A stretch of 16,344 nt of DNA from an uncultured Blautia sp. (GTDB lineage: Bacteria; Bacillota; Clostridia; Lachnospirales; Lachnospiraceae): the NCBI GenBank assembly GCA_900553515.1, contig USDN01000061.1:1-16344 (forward strand), read 5' to 3'. Both the position numbers and the translations under genes were made by a program. Each line of letters starts with the position of its first letter. Position 1 is the stretch's first letter. Under the pieces are notes generated by a model. The model was not told the DNA's origin. It saw nothing but the letters and a program-made list of their open reading frames with translations, and did not search any database. Shown here in pieces: positions 1-7,697 of the stretch.

Positions 1-1503
1 GAATACATATGCTGCTTTGTTGAACGGACCACCCATATCAATAGCCATCATTCCGCCAAGCACAATGCCAAGTATTACTTTACTAGAACTTCCCATTCCT
101 GTCAAGGCATTATTCAGACCTGTGTTGATACCGCCCATAACCGGCTCTACAATAAATGTCATCAGGAGTCCCATAACAAGGATTCCAACTACAGGATAGA
201 TTAAAACAGGAGCGATCTTTTCCAGGGCTTCCGGAAGTTTATCACATAATTTACGAAGTCCAAGAATAATATATCCGGCTGCAAAGCCTGCAAGCAAAGC
301 TCCAAGGAAACCAGATTTACCGTTGGCTGCCATCATACCGCCTACCAGACCAAGTGCAAGTGCCGGTCTGTCACCGATTGCCATTGCAATAAATCCGGCA
401 AGGATCGGAAGCATAAATCCGAATGCTGTACCACCGATGCCTTTAAACAGAGCCGCTACCGGAGTAATGGTACCGAAGTTTGCTCTCTGATCTGCCGGAA
501 GCGCACTTAAATCTACACTTAATCCATCGATCAGGAACGCAATGGCGATCAGGATACCACCGCCTACAACCAACGGAAGCATATGAGATACGCCATTCAT
601 CAGCTGCATATAGATCTTATGTCCTACACTGCCGCCGGATTTGTTACCGGCAGAAGATGTCTGGGAACCGGCTGCTGCGTGGTAGACCGGTGCATCCCCA
701 TTGATTGCTCTGTCAATGAGCTGATCTGCTTTACTGATTCCGTCGGATACCTGACATTCGATCACTTTTTTACCATCGAAACGTTCCATGGGAACTTTGG
801 CATCTGCTGCGACAATAATACAGTCTGCATCAGCAATCTCCTGATCTGTCAGCACATTCTTTGCACCGCCGGATCCGCGGGTTTCGATCTTTATAAAACA
901 GTTCTTTGCTTTTGCAGCTTTTTCAATTCCTTCTGCTGCCATGTACGTATGTGCGATACCGGTAGGACAAGAAGTAACAGCAAGGATCTTAGCCTGTGTT
1001 CCTTCTGTTGATCCGGTATCTGCCAGTCTCTCATCAATATCTTTTTTCTCATCGTCAGCTTTGTCAATAATTTCCATAAACTCATCTACAGACGATGCAT
1101 TGCGAAGAGATTCTGTAAACTCCTCATCCATCAGCATCACAGAGAGCTTGCTGAGTACATCCAGGTGAATGTTATCCTCTGTATTCGGCGCTGCGATCAG
1201 GAATAATAAGGTTACAGGTTCATCATCCAGTGCCTCAAACTCTACACCATTTTTGATGACCATTGCCGCAAGTCCCGGCTTCTTAACTGCATCACATTTA
1301 CCATGAGGAATAGCAATTCCCTCGCCAATACCTGTTGTGCTCTCTTCTTCTCTTAAATATACCTGTTTACGATAAGCCTCACGATTGCTGATCTTCTCAC
1401 TCTTTACCATCAGATCAACTGCCATATCCAGAGTTTCTGACTTTGTTTTCGGAGCAGCTGTTAACGATACGCTTCGTCTGTCAAGCAGGTCTGTTATTCT
1501 CAT
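1..1503 (-). CDS. fruA: Fructose-specific PTS permease, EIIA-EIIB-EIIC (partial, runs off left edge)
   Basis: Membrane PTS permease that imports fructose and phosphorylates it at C1 using phosphate relayed from HPr. 501 codons are visible; the C-terminal part of EIIC lies beyond the left edge (whole proteins are about 620-650 residues). Domains in order: EIIA about residues 1-150, with the motif GIAIPHGK carrying the phospho-accepting His67; EIIB about 170-265, opening with AVTSCPTGIAHTYMAA where Cys179 is the phosphocysteine; a Ser/Gly/Ala-rich linker about 268-285; then hydrophobic EIIC from about 290, including the conserved GGPFNKAAY near the edge. The start is the ATG at 1503, preceded by AAGGGGGAAG. 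It begins 17 bases after the fruK stop, so the two are one operon. The motifs and the fruK neighbour make the fructose assignment firm; a related hexose or mannitol-type substrate is less likely. Confidence 0.95.
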   Translation of the reverse strand, partial: MRITDLLDRRSVSLTAAPKTKSETLDMAVDLMVKSEKISNREAYRKQVYLREEESTTGIGEGIAIPHGKCDAVKKPGLAAMVIKNGVEFEALDDEPVTLLFLIAAPNTEDNIHLDVLSKLSVMLMDEEFTESLRNASSVDEFMEIIDKADDEKKDIDERLADTGSTEGTQAKILAVTSCPTGIAHTYMAAEGIEKAAKAKNCFIKIETRGSGGAKNVLTDQEIADADCIIVAADAKVPMERFDGKKVIECQVSDGISKADQLIDRAINGDAPVYHAAAGSQTSSAGNKSGGSVGHKIYMQLMNGVSHMLPLVVGGGILIAIAFLIDGLSVDLSALPADQRANFGTITPVAALFKGIGGTAFGFMLPILAGFIAMAIGDRPALALGLVGGMMAANGKSGFLGALLAGFAAGYIILGLRKLCDKLPEALEKIAPVLIYPVVGILVMGLLMTFIVEPVMGGINTGLNNALTGMGSSSKVILGIVLGGMMAIDMGGPFNKAAYVF

Positions 1504-1520
1504 CTTTTCTTCCCCCTTTA

Positions 1521-2432
1521 TTATTTTTCGGTTATCTGACGATAAACCGCTTCTATTTCTTCTTTTCTTGCAAGATTTTCAGAAAATGCACTTGCACTTC
1601 CTGCTGCAATTCCCATGTGGAATGCATGTTCGTAATCCTTCTTCTCCATCCAGCCTGCAACGAATCCTGCTACCATGGAATCTCCTGCACCCACACCATT
1701 TATCAGCCTGCCTTTTGGTGCAGGTTCTTCAAATACCTGTCCATCCTCTGCTACCAGAACTGCACCTTCGCCGGCCATGGAGATCAGCACATTTCTTGCA
1801 CCTTTTTCCTGAAGTTTCTTTCCATAAGGAATTACATCTTTTCTTGTTTTTAATTTCACACCGAAGATCTCGCCCAGTTCATGATTATTTGGTTTTACAA
1901 GGAATGGATGATATTTCAGGACATTGACCAGAAGATCCTTTGTGGCATCAACTACGATCATCACACCTTTTCCATCCAGCCTTGCCATGATCTGTTCATA
2001 CATGTCATCCGGCATGGAAGATGGAATGCTGCCTGCCAGGAAAAGTACATCACCTTCTCCAAGCTCTTCCAGCTTCTTCATCAGTTCCTCTACTTTATCC
2101 TTGCTGATCACCGGTCCTGCACCATTGATCTCGGTTCCGTCAATAGATTTCAGTTTCAGATTGATCCTTGAAACCCCTTCACTGATCTGAATGAACTCAG
2201 ATTTCACTCCCATCTCATGTAATCTGCGGATAATTTCTTCCCCTATAAACCCTGCAGTAAATCCAAGTGCAGTGTTCTCAATCCCAAGATTCATAAGGAC
2301 TGTGGAAACATTGATTCCTTTTCCACCCGGAAGCATCAGCTCTGAACTTGTTCTGTTTGTCAGTCCCAGTTTAAAATCATCTACTGAAACGATGTAGTCC
2401 AGAGATGGATTAAAAGTTACTGTGTAAATCAT
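1521..2432 (-). CDS. fruK: 1-phosphofructokinase
   Basis: Cytosolic PfkB-family (ribokinase fold) kinase that phosphorylates fructose-1-phosphate, the product of FruA, to fructose-1,6-bisphosphate. 303 residues, normal for the family. It opens with the typical MIYTVTFNPSLDY; the substrate/ATP motif GGKGINVS is at 36-43 and the PfkB signature NGVGAGDSMVAGFVAG at 245-260, with Asp251 as the expected catalytic base. The reading frame extends 14 codons further upstream, but the ATG at 2432 is preferred: GGGAGGAAAG sits just in front of it and the protein then starts at the family's usual residue. It is the first gene after a good promoter, with fruA 17 bases downstream. No DeoR-type fruR gene precedes it here, unlike in many Firmicutes. 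Confidence 0.94.
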   Translation of the reverse strand: MIYTVTFNPSLDYIVSVDDFKLGLTNRTSSELMLPGGKGINVSTVLMNLGIENTALGFTAGFIGEEIIRRLHEMGVKSEFIQISEGVSRINLKLKSIDGTEINGAGPVISKDKVEELMKKLEELGEGDVLFLAGSIPSSMPDDMYEQIMARLDGKGVMIVVDATKDLLVNVLKYHPFLVKPNNHELGEIFGVKLKTRKDVIPYGKKLQEKGARNVLISMAGEGAVLVAEDGQVFEEPAPKGRLINGVGAGDSMVAGFVAGWMEKKDYEHAFHMGIAAGSASAFSENLARKEEIEAVYRQITEK

Positions 2433-2502
2433 CTCTTCTTTCCTCCCGTTTATATTGTCATGTCGTTTCTGCATGCTTATGACTGTTTTTGTTTATACCC
2501 TT

Positions 2503-2531
2503 AGTATACTGTCATATTCATTCAAAGTCAA
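2503..2531 (-). promoter_or_regulatory. Promoter of the fruK-fruA operon
   Basis: Read on the minus strand: -35 TTGACT (2526-2531), a 17-base spacer, -10 TATACT (2503-2508). Each hexamer matches the sigma-A consensus at 5 of 6 positions. Transcription would start near 2496, about 65 bases before the fruK ATG. Confidence 0.8.
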
Positions 2532-2541
2532 TCAAACTAAT

Positions 2542-2641
2542 TCATAAAAATTATGACCGATTTTAGTTGAGATTGCACAAAATCAATTAATTTTCCATTT
2601 CCGTCCAAATTCAGTCATTTCTTTTCACAAATCAGTCATTT
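2542..2641. promoter_or_regulatory. Operator-like repeats upstream of the fru promoter
   Basis: A perfect inverted repeat TCATAA-aaa-TTATGA lies at 2542-2556, about 11 bases upstream of the -35 box. Further upstream an exact 10-base direct repeat TCAGTCATTT occurs at 2611-2620 and 2632-2641, spaced 21 bases (two helical turns). TTATGAC also recurs at 2477-2483, downstream of the -10. Such phased repeats are what a DeoR-type fructose regulator could bind. The repeats are seen directly; the role is inferred. Otherwise 2532-2684 holds no gene. Confidence 0.35.
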
Positions 2642-2684
2642 GCATACATTCCAATAAATATTTAGTCAAACAATAACTGAACAT

Positions 2685-2725
2685 CAAAAAACCTCTGACC
2701 GGAAGTTAAACTCCACAATCAGAGG
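2685..2725 (-). terminator. Rho-independent terminator of the symporter gene
   Basis: On the minus strand, CCTCTGA (2719-2725) pairs perfectly with TCAGAGG (2692-2698) and is followed at once by TTTTTTG. The loop can pair further (GGAGTT with AACTTCC). It lies about 40 bases after the symporter stop codon and isolates that gene from the fru operon. Confidence 0.85.
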
Positions 2726-2765
2726 ATTTACTGTTTTCTTTTCTTTTATTACGTTTTATAATTCT

Positions 2766-4181
2766 TTACATTTTATGCTTCTTTGCATCAAAAAATGCTT
2801 TTGTTTCTTTTACAACTACACCGCTCAGAACGAACAATGCGATCATATTCGGAATCGCCATCAGTCCGTTGAAGATATCTGCGATCGTCCATACAGCACT
2901 TACTGTCATGTACGGTCCGATGAATACTGCCAGAATGTAAAGCCAGCGATATGTAAGGATTGTCTTCTTATGTCCGTTTGTCAGATATTCCAGACATCTT
3001 TCACTGTAATAATCCCATCCAAGAATTGTAGTAAAGGCAAAGAATACCAGACAGATCATTAATACAAATGAAGAAATCTGTCCAGGAATCGGAAGTCCGT
3101 GCTGGAATGCATAGGTTGTTACCTGAACACCTTCCAGACCTTCTACCTGCCATGCACCTGTCAGTACGATGGAAAGACCTGTCATTGTACAGATCACGAT
3201 CGTATCAATAAATGTACCAGTCATGCTTACAAGACCCTGACGTACAGGCTCTTTTGTCTGAGCTGCTGCTGCTGCGATAGGTGCGCTACCAAGACCTGCT
3301 TCGTTTGAGAAGATACCACGAGCCACACCCTTCTGCATAGATACGATCATTGTTCCTACCACACCGCCTGTCACTGCTGACGGATTAAAGGCTCCCTTCA
3401 CAACTGTTACGATAGCTGCCGGGATCTCTGTAATGTTTAAAAGAATCAGCGCAACACTGAAGATCAGATAGATCACCGCCATAAACGGTACAATAATCTG
3501 GCTGACTGTTGCAATTCGTTTCAGACCACCGATGAGGATTGCTGCAACACAGGCTGCAAGAATCAGAGAAGAAATTACAACTGCCCAGGAATACTCTCCA
3601 AGGAACGGAATATTTACGCAGTTTGATTTGTTCGGATCAAAGAAGTTCTGAACTGCACTGGAAATACCATTTACCTGGCTGAATGTACCAATTCCGAAAA
3701 GACCTACACATACACCAAAGAATGCAAAAATCTTTGCAAGCCATTTCCATTTTGTTCCCATACCTTTCTCAATATAATAGAAAGGACCACCAAGGCTGTG
3801 ACCGTCTTCTGCTACCACACGGTATTTCACTGCAAGAAGACCTTCGGAAAATTTTGTTGCCATTCCGAAGAATGCTGCAAGAATCATCCAGAATAAAGCT
3901 CCGGGACCTCCGGCACAGACAGCAGTTGCAACACCGACGATATTACCGGTTCCGATTGTGGCGCTCAGTGCTGTACATAAAGCTGCGAAACTGGAAATCT
4001 CACCATCGCCTTCTTCTTCGTTCTTAAACATCCATTTTAATGCAAGGGGGAGTCTTCGTATCTGAAGAAGTCCAAGTCTGGCAGTTAACAGGATACCACC
4101 TGCCATAATCAGGACCATAAGGGGCACGCCCCAGACCAGATTGTCTACTGTTGTCAAAAAAGAATTGATCGCTTCCCACAT
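2766..4181 (-). CDS. Alanine or glycine:cation symporter (AGCS family)
   Basis: Inner-membrane sodium-coupled amino acid carrier of the AGCS family (AgcS/AlsT/DagA type), which takes up alanine and/or glycine. 471 residues, typical length, strongly hydrophobic with about ten membrane segments. The family signature runs through residues 67-90, with ALSATIGTGNIVGVATA at its core, and the later motif MQKGVARGIFSNEAGLGSAP is also characteristic. The start at 4181 is supported by AAAGGAGA about ten bases upstream. The tandem glycine riboswitch in its 5' leader argues that glycine is a physiological substrate. It is monocistronic: own promoter at 4574-4602 and terminator at 2685-2725. Exact substrate and driving ion cannot be read from the sequence. 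Confidence 0.93.
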   Translation of the reverse strand: MWEAINSFLTTVDNLVWGVPLMVLIMAGGILLTARLGLLQIRRLPLALKWMFKNEEEGDGEISSFAALCTALSATIGTGNIVGVATAVCAGGPGALFWMILAAFFGMATKFSEGLLAVKYRVVAEDGHSLGGPFYYIEKGMGTKWKWLAKIFAFFGVCVGLFGIGTFSQVNGISSAVQNFFDPNKSNCVNIPFLGEYSWAVVISSLILAACVAAILIGGLKRIATVSQIIVPFMAVIYLIFSVALILLNITEIPAAIVTVVKGAFNPSAVTGGVVGTMIVSMQKGVARGIFSNEAGLGSAPIAAAAAQTKEPVRQGLVSMTGTFIDTIVICTMTGLSIVLTGAWQVEGLEGVQVTTYAFQHGLPIPGQISSFVLMICLVFFAFTTILGWDYYSERCLEYLTNGHKKTILTYRWLYILAVFIGPYMTVSAVWTIADIFNGLMAIPNMIALFVLSGVVVKETKAFFDAKKHKM

Positions 4182-4325
4182 AATAATAAATCTCCTTTTT
4201 CTTTTAAAAAGTATAATATATTGTACAGCTGGGAAACAAAGTAATAACAGACCGTTTCAAAAATCAGAAGTTCAGAAAATACTGTTCATATAGTTCATAT
4301 GAATCAGCGGGGATGATAAAGCATC

Positions 4326-4550
4326 CTCTGTCCTTTTGCCTGAGAGATTCAAGACACGAATCAGATAACCATTTGTGGGCAGCTATTGATAATTCGTGTT
4401 ATTTGCACCTTCGGCCCCCGATCTAACGGGTGTCTCCAGAGAAACGATCCATTTGCAGTTCTTCCCTGCATCCAGGGAACCTGAGAGTTTTACTCCTTCG
4501 GCGGGTATAGCCTTTTGTGTGGCTTCCTCTTTCCTGCAAACTTCACCTCG
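4326..4550 (-). promoter_or_regulatory. Tandem glycine riboswitch
   Basis: Two glycine aptamers in series on the minus strand. Aptamer 1 (about 4451-4540) has the core CGCCGAAGGAGTAAAACTC followed by CTCAGG, closed by P1 TTTGCAG/CTGCAAA. Aptamer 2 (4326-4442) has GGGGCCGAAGGTGCAAA, a 7-bp P3 stem ACACGAA/TTCGTGT, then CTCTCAGGCAAAAGGACAG, closed by CTCTG/CAGAG. The leader CGAGGTGA (4543-4550) can pair with the inter-aptamer linker TGGATCG (4445-4451), as in the kink-turn of full-length glycine riboswitches. Aptamer 1 carries an extra hairpin TCCCTG-GATG-CAGGGA where the usual short A-rich stretch precedes GGAC. The leader from 4182 to 4325 is the expression platform. It holds a GGATG/CATCC hairpin but no obvious U-tract terminator, so I cannot say whether glycine turns the gene on or off. 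Confidence 0.93.
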
Positions 4551-4573
4551 TTAATTTGCTGTTACTGTGGTAT

Positions 4574-4602
4574 ACTATAGCTCTTAAATTTGAACTCGTC
4601 AA
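4574..4602 (-). promoter_or_regulatory. Promoter of the glycine riboswitch-symporter transcript
   Basis: Minus strand: -35 TTGACG (4597-4602), 17-base spacer, -10 TATAGT (4574-4579). The predicted start near 4567 lies about 17 bases before the kink-turn leader, as expected. Confidence 0.8.
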
Positions 4603-4621
4603 TAGAAAATTAAACTTTTAT

Positions 4622-4670
4622 AAAAAAAGTATAAAAATTCCAGAGATTTCCACCTTGTAAAATCCCTGGA
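4622..4670 (-). terminator. Rho-independent terminator of the dehydratase/activase operon
   Basis: Minus strand: TCCAGGGATTT (4660-4670) pairs with AAATCTCTGGA (4639-4649), 11 bp with one G-U pair, followed by ATTTTTATACTTTTTTT. It starts about 15 bases after the stop codon at 4685. Confidence 0.88.
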
Positions 4671-4684
4671 TATTTAAATAATTT

Positions 4685-6364
4685 TTATACATCAGCCATA
4701 TCAGCTGCAAACAGCGCCGCGCCAAGTGCACCGCATAACTGTGCCTTGTCACTGATTACCAGCTTTGTTCCAAGCTTCTCTTCCAGCGTCTTTACCAGGC
4801 CCTTATTCTTAGAAACACCACCGGTCATCATATATTTCTCCTCACCGCCCACACGTCTGGTAAGAGCTGCGGTTTTTACGGCAACCGCCTTGTTCAGACC
4901 ATGAACAATATCATCTGTTGCCTTATTCTGGGCGATCAGGGATACAACTTCTGATTCTGCAAATACTGTACACATACTGGAAATTGTAATATCTTCTTTG
5001 AATTCCAGCCCACATTCGCTCATCTGATCCAGATTCATTTCCATGGTACGTGCCATCATTTCCAGAAATCGTCCGGTTCCTGCCGCACATTTGTCATTCA
5101 TAACAAAGTTTGCAACTGCACCGTTCTCATCCAGTCGGATCACCTTGCTGTCCTGTCCGCCAATATCAATAACAGTACGGACTTCCGAATTCAGGAAATG
5201 CGCACCCCTTGCATGACAGGTGATCTCTGTGATACTCTTATCACCATTTTTAATAGCTGTACGTCCGTATCCGGTAGTAACCAGCGCATCAATATCTTCT
5301 CTCTGCAATCCGACCTCTTTCAATGCCTCTGCAAGGGCACGGTCTGCTCCGATAGCAGCTCCTGCTCCTGTAGGCAGGATAATACTGGTCACAATCTCAT
5401 GATCTTTATTTAAAATCACCACATCTGTACTGGTGGAACCACTGTCAATCCCTGCGAAATAACCTTTTCCCATTTTTCTCTCTCCTTTTGTGTCTCCATC
5501 TATGGTCTGCTCCAGTGTTTCAGGCTGAATGCTCTCTGCAAAAGCTTCCAGTCTGGTAAGAAGCTGACCGCTGCTCTGAATAGTATAATCTGATTCAATT
5601 TTTAAAAGAGGTACATCTGTATGGTTCTTGATCTCAGCATATTCGAAGCTGTAAAAATCACAAAACTTCACTGTATGATAAATAATTCCTGCAACAGACG
5701 GATCATTATAAAGCTTCTTACGGCCTGTCGGGTCCATCATCCGCATACATGGAATCTGCCCCAGAAGCTCTCCTGCATACCAGTCCATCATTTCATCAAA
5801 AGAAGCACCCTCCGGTGGAAGTATATTTCCCACAGAACGGTTATGCACACAGGTATCATTCTCTACAGGAAGGGGCATAGCCTTGCTGGTCATTTCAAAT
5901 AATTCCTGCCCCATTCTGGCACCAAGTACTGCAATATGAGGCTTTGTGTTTTTTTCCTGTACATGAAAAGCAGCCCGGAATTTTCCGGCATCAAACTCTG
6001 TACCTTTGTACTGTGCATAAGTCTTGGCCAGACCTTTTAACTGTGCAGCCATACGCTCTCTGCTACAGGCACTGTCACAGTGAAGCACATCCAAAATATA
6101 AAGGAAATCCAGTTTACCGCTTTCCAGCAAAATGTCATACACACTTCGGATGGTATCACAGCAGCTCACCAGAACAAGTTCCTTGATTTTCCCCTCCATG
6201 ACTCCTTCCAGAAGTGTTTTTCCAAAACCACAGATATTGGGATGGGAAACCTGATCTGCAAGGTCAAAGCCATCCGGCATATGGTTAAAGTTCTCACATT
6301 CCCCGCCAAGAGATTCCAGAAGCTCAATGGGGGTGTATTTACAGACATAATAAGTTTTATTCAT
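4685..6364 (-). CDS. 2-hydroxyacyl-CoA dehydratase beta-like subunit fused to ATP-dependent activase
   Basis: Two-domain iron-sulfur protein, 559 residues. Residues 1-280 resemble the HgdB/COG1775 subunit: YTPIELLESLGG near the N-terminus, candidate cluster cysteines Cys45 (PNICGFG), Cys68/69 (VSCCD) and Cys235 (KFCD), and the closing motif SGQLLTRLEAFAES at 265-278. This half is about 100 residues shorter than classical beta subunits. Residues 298-559 form a complete HgdC/BadF-type ASKHA ATPase: GIDSGSTS (305-312), TVIDIGGQDSK (397-407), NDKCAAGTGR with Cys426, SSMCTVFAESE with Cys465, and TGGVSKNKG. In known activases the last two cysteines hold a [4Fe-4S] cluster between two subunits, and ATP hydrolysis drives an electron into the dehydratase. 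The start at 6364 overlaps the preceding gene by 8 bases, indicating coupled translation. An upstream in-frame ATG at 6454 lies inside that gene and is unlikely. The substrate is unknown: no CoA-transferase or electron-transfer genes lie nearby. Confidence 0.87.
   Translation of the reverse strand: MNKTYYVCKYTPIELLESLGGECENFNHMPDGFDLADQVSHPNICGFGKTLLEGVMEGKIKELVLVSCCDTIRSVYDILLESGKLDFLYILDVLHCDSACSRERMAAQLKGLAKTYAQYKGTEFDAGKFRAAFHVQEKNTKPHIAVLGARMGQELFEMTSKAMPLPVENDTCVHNRSVGNILPPEGASFDEMMDWYAGELLGQIPCMRMMDPTGRKKLYNDPSVAGIIYHTVKFCDFYSFEYAEIKNHTDVPLLKIESDYTIQSSGQLLTRLEAFAESIQPETLEQTIDGDTKGERKMGKGYFAGIDSGSTSTDVVILNKDHEIVTSIILPTGAGAAIGADRALAEALKEVGLQREDIDALVTTGYGRTAIKNGDKSITEITCHARGAHFLNSEVRTVIDIGGQDSKVIRLDENGAVANFVMNDKCAAGTGRFLEMMARTMEMNLDQMSECGLEFKEDITISSMCTVFAESEVVSLIAQNKATDDIVHGLNKAVAVKTAALTRRVGGEEKYMMTGGVSKNKGLVKTLEEKLGTKLVISDKAQLCGALGAALFAADMADV
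5471..5489 (-). promoter_or_regulatory. Internal ribosome binding site and ATG at the fusion junction
   Basis: Inside the fusion gene the minus strand reads AAAAGGAGAGAGAAAAATG. A strong Shine-Dalgarno (AAGGAG, 5482-5487) lies 8 bases before an in-frame ATG (5473-5471, Met298). Translation from here would give a 262-residue stand-alone activase starting MGKGYFAGIDSGSTS, which is the usual start and length of HgdC-type activases. The sequence is seen directly; use of the start is inferred. Confidence 0.6.
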
Positions 6365-7628
6365 TCTCAGCACCTCCCAGCATTTCCAGAAAAGCTCCCA
6401 GCCTGGTGGAAGTCTGTCCTTCTCCTCCATGGCTTCGGTCACACCCGTCTCCATCCAGGATCAAAAGGGGCAGACCGGCTTCCTCAAATTTCTTTTTTGC
6501 AAGCTGTGCTGCACCAAGGGTGTGCTTGCAGCCCCAGTGCCCAAACCACACGGCACCATCTGCACCTGCCTGTTTCGCATGTCGGATACCGGCTTCAATC
6601 CTTCTAAGTGCACTTCCGTTCAGTGAATGATAGACCATTCTTTCTGCCATTGCTTCAAAGGGTTTCTCAGGATCAAAATCCGGCTCACAGGTTTCTGCAA
6701 GTTCGCATCCCACAATCTGGGCCTTCTCATTGAAGCAAAGCTCCTGGCGCACTGCATCCGACCAGAATGGAATGGTATGCATCCAGTAAATATGTTTTCC
6801 TTTCGCTGCCGGTGCTTTTTTAATATCTTCAAGCAGCATCTGTGTATACTTCTCTTCTTCTGCTGTTCCCAGAAGGATATTATTTGTCATTCCTGCATAC
6901 AAGGGTGTGACCAGATCAGAGGGCACATATCTGTCTGCACGCATCTGCTGATATTTTTTGTAATTCTCCAGAGTCCGCTTACTGCAGGCAAGACGTTCCT
7001 TTAATCTGTCCTCAGAGATTGTTTTTCCTGTATTTTTTTCCAGAAATACTTTTAAATCCTTTAACTGATCTGCCACATACTGTACATTCTCTGTGGTCTG
7101 ATTCCATGGTACATCAATGGCAAATACAGGTACCTGGTAAAAATCTGCCAGGGTACGGAAGGTGAGCAGGTTAGCATCGCAGGTCAGGTTGGTATAAACA
7201 ATACATTTGGGCTTTGGCAGAAGTCCTTTCTGCGCTGCACCAAGAAATGTCTTGTGATAACTGCACAGTGTCTCTGCAATTCCCTGATTCTCTGCCTGCT
7301 GCAGAAACGCCCTCTCTGCTTTGCTTGCAGAAAGATAGCAGGAAAATCCTTCTACATTATAGGGATGTAATCCCACCTCCTGCATCATTTCGCAGGGTGT
7401 AAAAATACTTACAATAACAGAATCTTCCGGTTTCTGAAGGGGCCACAGCATGGTATCCATCATCAGGTTTGCAAGATGCCTGTCTGCAGGCATCAGTCTC
7501 TTGTCCTGCATATAACGGAACTTCAGATTCTGCGCCTCCCAGCCGGTTTTTAACAGCCAGCGGGCTGACTGAGGCTTTTTATCCGTCAGATTTTCCACAT
7601 AATGACCAAATGTCTCAATAATCTCCAT
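6357..7628 (-). CDS. 2-hydroxyacyl-CoA dehydratase family protein, alpha-like subunit
   Basis: 423-residue cytosolic iron-sulfur protein of the HgdA/HgdB (COG1775, E. coli YjiM-like) family. Visible motifs: FTPCEMMQEVG at 76-86, candidate cluster cysteines Cys122 (ETLCSYHK), Cys150 (NLTCDANL) and Cys367 (HWGCKHTLG), and the family's closing motif GDGCDRSHGGEGQTSTRLGAFLEML at about 393-417. Family members hold [4Fe-4S] or double-cubane clusters and carry out ATP-driven radical or low-potential reductions. The start at 7628 is preferred over the ATG six codons upstream because GAGGAAG lies before 7628 and nothing suitable precedes the earlier one. It is the first gene of a two-gene operon and overlaps the fused beta/activase gene by 8 bases (ATGAATAA), which implies a stoichiometric complex. 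Dehydratase chemistry is not proven; a double-cubane reductase is equally possible. Confidence 0.85.
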   Translation of the reverse strand: MEIIETFGHYVENLTDKKPQSARWLLKTGWEAQNLKFRYMQDKRLMPADRHLANLMMDTMLWPLQKPEDSVIVSIFTPCEMMQEVGLHPYNVEGFSCYLSASKAERAFLQQAENQGIAETLCSYHKTFLGAAQKGLLPKPKCIVYTNLTCDANLLTFRTLADFYQVPVFAIDVPWNQTTENVQYVADQLKDLKVFLEKNTGKTISEDRLKERLACSKRTLENYKKYQQMRADRYVPSDLVTPLYAGMTNNILLGTAEEEKYTQMLLEDIKKAPAAKGKHIYWMHTIPFWSDAVRQELCFNEKAQIVGCELAETCEPDFDPEKPFEAMAERMVYHSLNGSALRRIEAGIRHAKQAGADGAVWFGHWGCKHTLGAAQLAKKKFEEAGLPLLILDGDGCDRSHGGEGQTSTRLGAFLEMLGGAENE

Positions 7629-7697
7629 AGTCTGTCTCTTCCTCATTATGGTAATAATAATTTATCAATTGTCAGTGCACAAATAGTGCCACGGAAT

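Noticed and set aside
1385..1927. Plus-strand frame of 180 codons across the fruA/fruK junction
   Set aside because: Low-complexity Leu/His/Phe-rich translation opposite two well-supported genes.
2433..2474. Longer fruK start 14 codons upstream
   Set aside because: The good ribosome binding site and the family's normal N-terminus both point to 2432.
4308..4330. GGATG/CATCC hairpin after the riboswitch as a transcription terminator
   Set aside because: The stem is followed by mixed sequence (CCGCTGATTC on the minus strand), not a U-run, so I list it only as part of the expression platform.
6365..6454. Upstream start (ATG at 6454) for the beta/activase fusion
   Set aside because: The added 30 residues overlap the upstream gene's coding region and do not resemble the family; the coupled ATG at 6364 fits better.
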